From positions 1-37,002 of the forward strand of contig DSBM01000083.1 in assembly GCA_011049425.1 (NCBI GenBank): a DNA stretch of 37,002 bases, given 5' to 3'. The position numbers and the translations under genes are program-made. The stretch is from Candidatus Aminicenantes bacterium (GTDB lineage: Bacteria > Acidobacteriota > Aminicenantia > UBA2199). Below are positions 34,101 through 37,002 of this stretch, piece after piece (position 1 is the first letter of the stretch; every line of letters starts with the position of its first letter). The notes under the pieces are model-generated. The model saw only the letters and a program-made list of their open reading frames with translations. It was not told the origin of the DNA and searched no databases.

Positions 34101-34189
34101 TCGGAGGGCTGCTGAGTTCAACCCTGATCACTTTGATCGTGGTTCCCGTTATGTATTCGTTTCTTGAAGAGAAACGCAAAAAGCAGTAA
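31115..34189 (+). CDS. RND family efflux transporter
   Basis: This 1024-residue full-length RND exporter is the partner of the adaptor upstream. TM1 lies in FSIRRPVFTVMLVLA. The two periplasmic loops and two groups of TM helices (about 330-480 and 860-1015) are in their usual places. The TM4 motif is GMLVDNAIVVLE (Asp398, Asn399) and the TM10 motif is GIVVNNAILLVD (Asn928, Asn929), as in the two tandem pumps at 5618 and 8698. GGGGAG at 31103-31108 precedes the ATG. The charged tail LEEKRKKQ ends at a TAA whose last base is also the first base of the inverted repeat that follows. No outer-membrane channel gene is linked. Confidence 0.9.
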   Translation: MNLPDFSIRRPVFTVMLVLAIVAVGLVSLGRLPIDLMPDITFPTLSIMTSYENTGPEEIEQIITRPIEEAMSAVPGVEEVFSVSSEGSSNVRVMFTWGTDLSAAADDIRERLDRVIPRLPDDVERPMLRKFDPAMFPILIVGALSNLDPIQTRRIIDEQISYRLERVAGVASVDIWGGHEREIQVNLDVAKIKALGLALDRIIAGIREGNVDLPAGVIERGNYEILVRIPGVFTNLEEIRDTVVAVRDGVPIRLREIADVEDTFRKITRVIRINGVPGTRLAVYKQSGTNTVQVAGGVLKEIERIQKDRPQIQLIPIRDSSAYIQNAITNVGSTAIYGGLLAVFVLLFFLGSLRSTLVIATAIPISIVATFALIYFGGFTLNIMTLGGLALGIGMLVDNAIVVLENIVRLKDGGMLPKKAAAEGTREVSAAVVASTLTTLSVFLPMVFVRGIAGIMFKQLAFVVSFSLVASLFVALTLVPMLSSRMLRSGSGPVSKLEKWKVRVTSAVQLSLATLENRYRNLLRISLNHRARVVVIVLVLLVGSIALIRFVGSEFMPATDEGEVRLSVEMEVGTRLDVIDERFQTITSIIRRDVPEMTSIEESIGGGWWRSGSHTGRITLKLTPRSERSRSSDQIAAALRRSLQNIPGTVIRARASGGIFFLRGGGDEESVQVEIRGFDLEVAEALAQRVKAVVEKVDGISDVRLSREMGKPEELLVINRKAAADMKLPINRIGGTLETVLSGTQASTFREGGDEFRILVKVKDAEKLTIDEILNLTITNNDGRQVSLRNIVDVKPRSGPQRIERRDRERVLTINAEIENRDLASVLGDIRAGLRHVPIPRNFEVAFTGDFEEQQKAFRELLVSILLALLLVYMVMAMLYESVRDPFIVMFSVPLAVIGVVWMLLITGTTFNMQSYIGCIMLGGIVVNNAILLVDHTNLLRRRDNMKVREAIEEAGRRRLRPILMTAMTTILAMLPLAIGLREGSEAQAPMARAVIGGLLSSTLITLIVVPVMYSFLEEKRKKQ

Positions 34190-34272
34190 AGGGGGACGGA
34201 TCTTGACAATTTGACATTTTCTATATTTTTGCCGAACAGGTCATTATGTTTGTTTTAGGATCCGTCCCCCTT
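34189..34272. repeat. 84-bp inverted-repeat element between convergent genes
   Basis: Perfect 14-bp arms, AAGGGGGACGGATC (34189-34202) and its complement (34259-34272), enclose 56 A/T-rich bases that include TTGACA twice (34204-34209, 34211-34216). The left arm begins on the last base of the RND stop codon. The right arm encodes the last residues of the converging gene, whose TAA (34257-34255) is inside the element. GGGGAC-type inverted repeats like this are scattered in many genomes and are often linked to REP-type transposases, none of which is here. It may also act as a two-way terminator. Confidence 0.7.
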
Positions 34273-36768
34273 GCCTTCCGGCAAGGGGTGGGTGAATTCA
34301 GAGAGAAATGCGCCGGGAACCGCAGCCAGGGAGAGCGCGAACACCCGCCAGAAAGCCGTCACGAAAATGCCGTGCGCGTCCGCCGCCCAGGCGGAATTTG
34401 AAATCCAGACAGAAACCCCCGTAGAAACAACCCCGAGCAAAGCACCGGCCGCGACAGCCAGAAGGACTCGCGAGCCCGTGGCGGCACCCCGCGCCCACCG
34501 GGCAACCAGCGCTCCCGCAACCAGGGCCAGAAGCATCGCCAACCACCATACATCAGCCATGCGCAACACGATGCCGGAACGCTTCAGCACCCACCATTCC
34601 ACCAATCCCCAGGCTGATGCCGCCGCCATGACCACTGGAAACAAGTGCCAGCGTCGCGTTTTCAATTCGCGCCGGTATTCCTCGAGAATTCCCAAGCGCC
34701 GGCGCAGGGTGAGGGGCCAATTGTAGAAGAGGTTGAACACGGCGTGTTCCAACAGGGCACCGGCTTCGCCGAAAACGGGTACCACGTGCACGGCCTCGGT
34801 GGCCCAATGCCCGGCCATGAAACGCGCCAGGGTTGGATAGCGGTAGGTCATCTGGATGGGGAAAGCCAGGTAACCGATGTATTTGAAAAAACTGAGCGGC
34901 AGGGCGATCTTGTAGTCTTTCAGATTGCGCTCGCGGATCACCAAAACCAACACGTAGATGCCACGCACCAGTGAACCCGGTGAAATCGGCGTAATTTGAA
35001 AGAGCACCACAATGGCCGCCACCGCGGCCATGACCTCGGGACCACTGAGTTCCGGATGCAGGCGCACGTAGATCCAGCTGACGATTACGGAAACGACCTG
35101 GGTTACCGGCATTGTACAGACGTGTACAGCCAGGCTCTTGAGGTATTTCTGAATAAACGGTTCATCCAGTTGATGATGAATGGTATCCGCGTCTTTTTCG
35201 CTGAGAATATGCTTGCGCCGGCCTTCCGCCACCATGTCGCGCAACCACTGCTCCCGCAGGGGAGCACTGAAGTAGAGCCGCACCGGGCGCACAAAGATCT
35301 GGTGCAGGCGGGCGGCGGCGTATCGCCGATCCGTGAGTAACCGGTGCAAACCGGCGGGCAGGATCGAAAAAGGCAGGTGCGCCAGGTATCGGCTCACGGA
35401 TTCCGCTACCTTTCGCGCGCGCGTGGCTGTCATGCGGCCGCCGCGATGCCAGCGAATAACTTTTTCCCTGATTTTGCCTTTCAGGGCCCGGACCACATAC
35501 CCCCGCCGGCTGAATAAAGCCGCGTAATGGCGTCTCCAATCGCGGCGCCGCCACAAGCGGCGCAGGAACTTTCCCAGCAGGGGAATCAGGCCGAGCAGTG
35601 CAAACAGCCAGGTTTGGGGCAGATTCAGAGGCCGGACCGCGCCGGGCTCCGGGGGATCGGAAATCCCACGCACTTCCCAACCCCGGCGGGCGGATGCCCA
35701 GATCCGCGACCAGAGTGGACGGCTGTACGACAGGCGTACATGATGGTGGGTAATGTCGGGCAGAGAATCGCGGTATTCCTTTTCCCGCTGCTCCAATTCC
35801 GCCAGCACCCCGCCCATATCCGCGAAGGTATCGGCATGGCGATCGATAAAGGCCTTTAATCTCTTTACGTTACCGCGATCGAACTGCACCAGGCGGCCGT
35901 GTTTCATTCCCTGCCAGATCAACTTCACATCTCCGGGGCTCATGGGCAGGAAAGGCAACAAGGTCAGGCCGGCACGGAAGTCCACGGCCACCAGACCCTT
36001 TTCCGGGTCCACCTCATCGCGGCGTTTCAGACAATTGGGCTGGCTCTTGGCGGTGCTCCACTCGTATTGGCGGGCAAACTCCCGCGCCCCCATGGCGTGC
36101 AACAACGCCACCAGGTCGGCCATGAAGCGTTTCTTGGCGCGATATTCCGGGGAACCGAGTTTTTCCGGCGAAACTCTTTTTCCGCGGCGATGACGCCATA
36201 ACAGGTCCAGGCGGTCGTCCACTTCCAGGCGCCAGGTACGCCCGTCCACCCAGTCGCTCAGTTCTCCACAACTTCCCAGGCCCGGGTCGGTAAAGGTAGC
36301 GTGCACGCGGTTGACCGCTTCCTCACCTCCCATTCTCAGGGAGGCCCCACGCCGGATCAGGGCCTGCCACAGCGACCCCGCCCGGGCGGCCGCTGGATTC
36401 ACCTGAAGCTGAAAGGGCCCCTGAAAACCGACCCAGTGCAAAAAGTTGCGGAACAGGCGGGAAAATCCCGACGGCGGCACCAGGATCTTCATGGCATACA
36501 CGCCGCCGGCAACGATTCCCCCTACCGGGTCCCGGCTTGAAAGTTCTTCCACACGCACCCGGTAGACCTGACCCGCGAAGCCCCCGCCCACAAAGCTCTC
36601 CACTTCCAACCGGCAATATCCCCGCCCGGCCGGAAACACCCCTTCCAGGTTTAATTCCAGATGCTGGCCGGGTTCGTAACGCTGCCGGCGGAATGGGCGG
36701 AAAAGCCCGGCGGCATGAAACTCCTGCTCCAATTGCCGGCATACCAGGGGATCGTATTCCTTTTTCAT
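34255..36768 (-). CDS. Kinase-like domain fused to multi-spanning membrane protein
   Basis: This 837-residue protein is not recognised as a known family. The N-terminal half has features of a protein-kinase/UbiB-like fold: a glycine loop (VGGGFAGQVYRV, 60-71), a lysine in YAMKIL (Lys94), LLHAMGA (212-218) like the kinase alpha-E end, SQPNCL (242-247) where a catalytic loop would be, and VDFRAG (262-267) like the DFG motif. The usual catalytic-loop aspartate is not evident, so it may be a pseudokinase. Residues 384-400 are hydrophobic and a basic stretch follows. Several TM helices lie at about 545-640, and four more from 705 to 820. The last four residues (GDGS) come from the repeat element at its 3' end. 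It is monocistronic with its own promoter. A role in lipid or polysaccharide handling is only a guess. Confidence 0.7.
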   Translation of the reverse strand: MKKEYDPLVCRQLEQEFHAAGLFRPFRRQRYEPGQHLELNLEGVFPAGRGYCRLEVESFVGGGFAGQVYRVRVEELSSRDPVGGIVAGGVYAMKILVPPSGFSRLFRNFLHWVGFQGPFQLQVNPAAARAGSLWQALIRRGASLRMGGEEAVNRVHATFTDPGLGSCGELSDWVDGRTWRLEVDDRLDLLWRHRRGKRVSPEKLGSPEYRAKKRFMADLVALLHAMGAREFARQYEWSTAKSQPNCLKRRDEVDPEKGLVAVDFRAGLTLLPFLPMSPGDVKLIWQGMKHGRLVQFDRGNVKRLKAFIDRHADTFADMGGVLAELEQREKEYRDSLPDITHHHVRLSYSRPLWSRIWASARRGWEVRGISDPPEPGAVRPLNLPQTWLFALLGLIPLLGKFLRRLWRRRDWRRHYAALFSRRGYVVRALKGKIREKVIRWHRGGRMTATRARKVAESVSRYLAHLPFSILPAGLHRLLTDRRYAAARLHQIFVRPVRLYFSAPLREQWLRDMVAEGRRKHILSEKDADTIHHQLDEPFIQKYLKSLAVHVCTMPVTQVVSVIVSWIYVRLHPELSGPEVMAAVAAIVVLFQITPISPGSLVRGIYVLVLVIRERNLKDYKIALPLSFFKYIGYLAFPIQMTYRYPTLARFMAGHWATEAVHVVPVFGEAGALLEHAVFNLFYNWPLTLRRRLGILEEYRRELKTRRWHLFPVVMAAASAWGLVEWWVLKRSGIVLRMADVWWLAMLLALVAGALVARWARGAATGSRVLLAVAAGALLGVVSTGVSVWISNSAWAADAHGIFVTAFWRVFALSLAAVPGAFLSEFTHPLPEGKGDGS

Positions 36769-37002
36769 CGGGTTTCCATCCTAAGCCGCTGCCGGATATG
36801 GCCAGGGCGTGATGCCCCATTCTAGCCGAACCTGCCCGTCTTTGCAACCAAACAGAAAGTTGGAGAGTTGAAAACTTTTGGTTCTCTTCCATTTTGTGTG
36901 GGTTTGGGGGTTATGCATATTTGAAAAAATGATAAGGCTGCATGAGAGTACCCTTTCGGGCACAAATCACCGCTCACCACTTCGGTTCAGACCCATGCGG
37001 TC
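36769..37002. other. Upstream region of the kinase-like gene
   Basis: Apart from the promoter at 36819-36847, I see no gene. The last 70 bases hold short pairing segments (CCC-TTTC-GGG at 36951-36960; ACCG and CGGT around 36970-36985) that might belong to a structured RNA or to a gene beyond the window, but no known RNA family was recognised. Confidence 0.4.
36819..36847 (-). promoter_or_regulatory. Promoter of the kinase-like membrane protein gene
   Basis: On the minus strand TTGCAA (36847-36842), a 17-base spacer and TAGAAT (36824-36819) form a good sigma-70-type promoter. The leader would be about 44 bases and includes AGGA some 10 bases before the ATG. Confidence 0.6.

Noticed and set aside
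34203-34227. TTGACA boxes in the repeat core as a promoter
   Set aside because: The nearest TATATT lies only 5 bases from the second TTGACA and 12 from the first, so spacing is wrong, and both flanking genes end here.
36930-37002. Possible riboswitch, tRNA or SRP-type RNA at the right edge
   Set aside because: Short stems are present but no acceptor stem, conserved core or known motif could be identified, and the region runs out of the window.

Overview
The window (37,002 bases, moderately GC-rich) is chromosomal DNA from a Gram-negative (diderm) bacterium. Diderm architecture is shown by TamA/TamB-type outer-membrane assembly proteins, a SurA-like periplasmic chaperone, three RND efflux transporters and two periplasmic adaptors. 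An exported tricorn protease, an HspR repressor beside dnaJ, a compact sigma-32-like factor and degenerate low-complexity intergenic repeats remind me of Acidobacteriota / Candidatus Aminicenantes-like genomes. That placement is inference and no marker here fixes it. No rRNA, tRNA, CRISPR array, phage or complete transposon was recognised.

Layout. (1) 1-410: intergenic mosaic of a perfect palindrome, A/C-rich repeats, a nested hairpin and GACTTTC-type repeats. (2) 411-4252, plus strand: a CGGC-domain protein and an exported tricorn protease that is split by a -1 frameshift at an A9 tract. (3) 4410-11820, plus strand: an efflux operon of lipoprotein adaptor, RND and RND, joined by 4-base overlaps. 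(4) 11898-20655, plus strand: transaldolase, tamB (apparent frameshift at a T9 tract near its start), tamA, a SurA-like chaperone, a YhaM-like exoribonuclease and a zinc-ribbon membrane protein, tightly packed. (5) 20577-28048, minus strand: transcribed leftward as SpoIIE/RsbU-type phosphatase, RNase III, FlbD-like protein, dnaJ, hspR, sigma factor, DnaC-like ATPase, MoxR ATPase and a small membrane protein. A second promoter lies in front of dnaJ. (6) 28415-34189, plus strand: phosphomannomutase/phosphoglucomutase, then a second adaptor-RND pair. (7) 34189-34272: an inverted-repeat element between convergent genes. (8) 34255-36768, minus strand: an 837-residue protein with a degenerate kinase-like N-terminal half and a multi-spanning C-terminal half.

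How the genes fit together. Most of the plus-strand content serves the cell envelope: efflux, outer-membrane assembly, periplasmic chaperoning and exported proteolysis. The minus-strand block is a stress and regulation cluster. It encodes a DnaJ co-chaperone, a likely heat-shock repressor and an alternative sigma factor in overlapping genes, with a membrane-bound PP2C-type phosphatase upstream. The least explained items are the kinase-like membrane protein, the two homopolymer frameshifts in envelope genes, the very short or absent leaders predicted for several promoters, and the repeat element that supplies the 3' end of the kinase-like gene.
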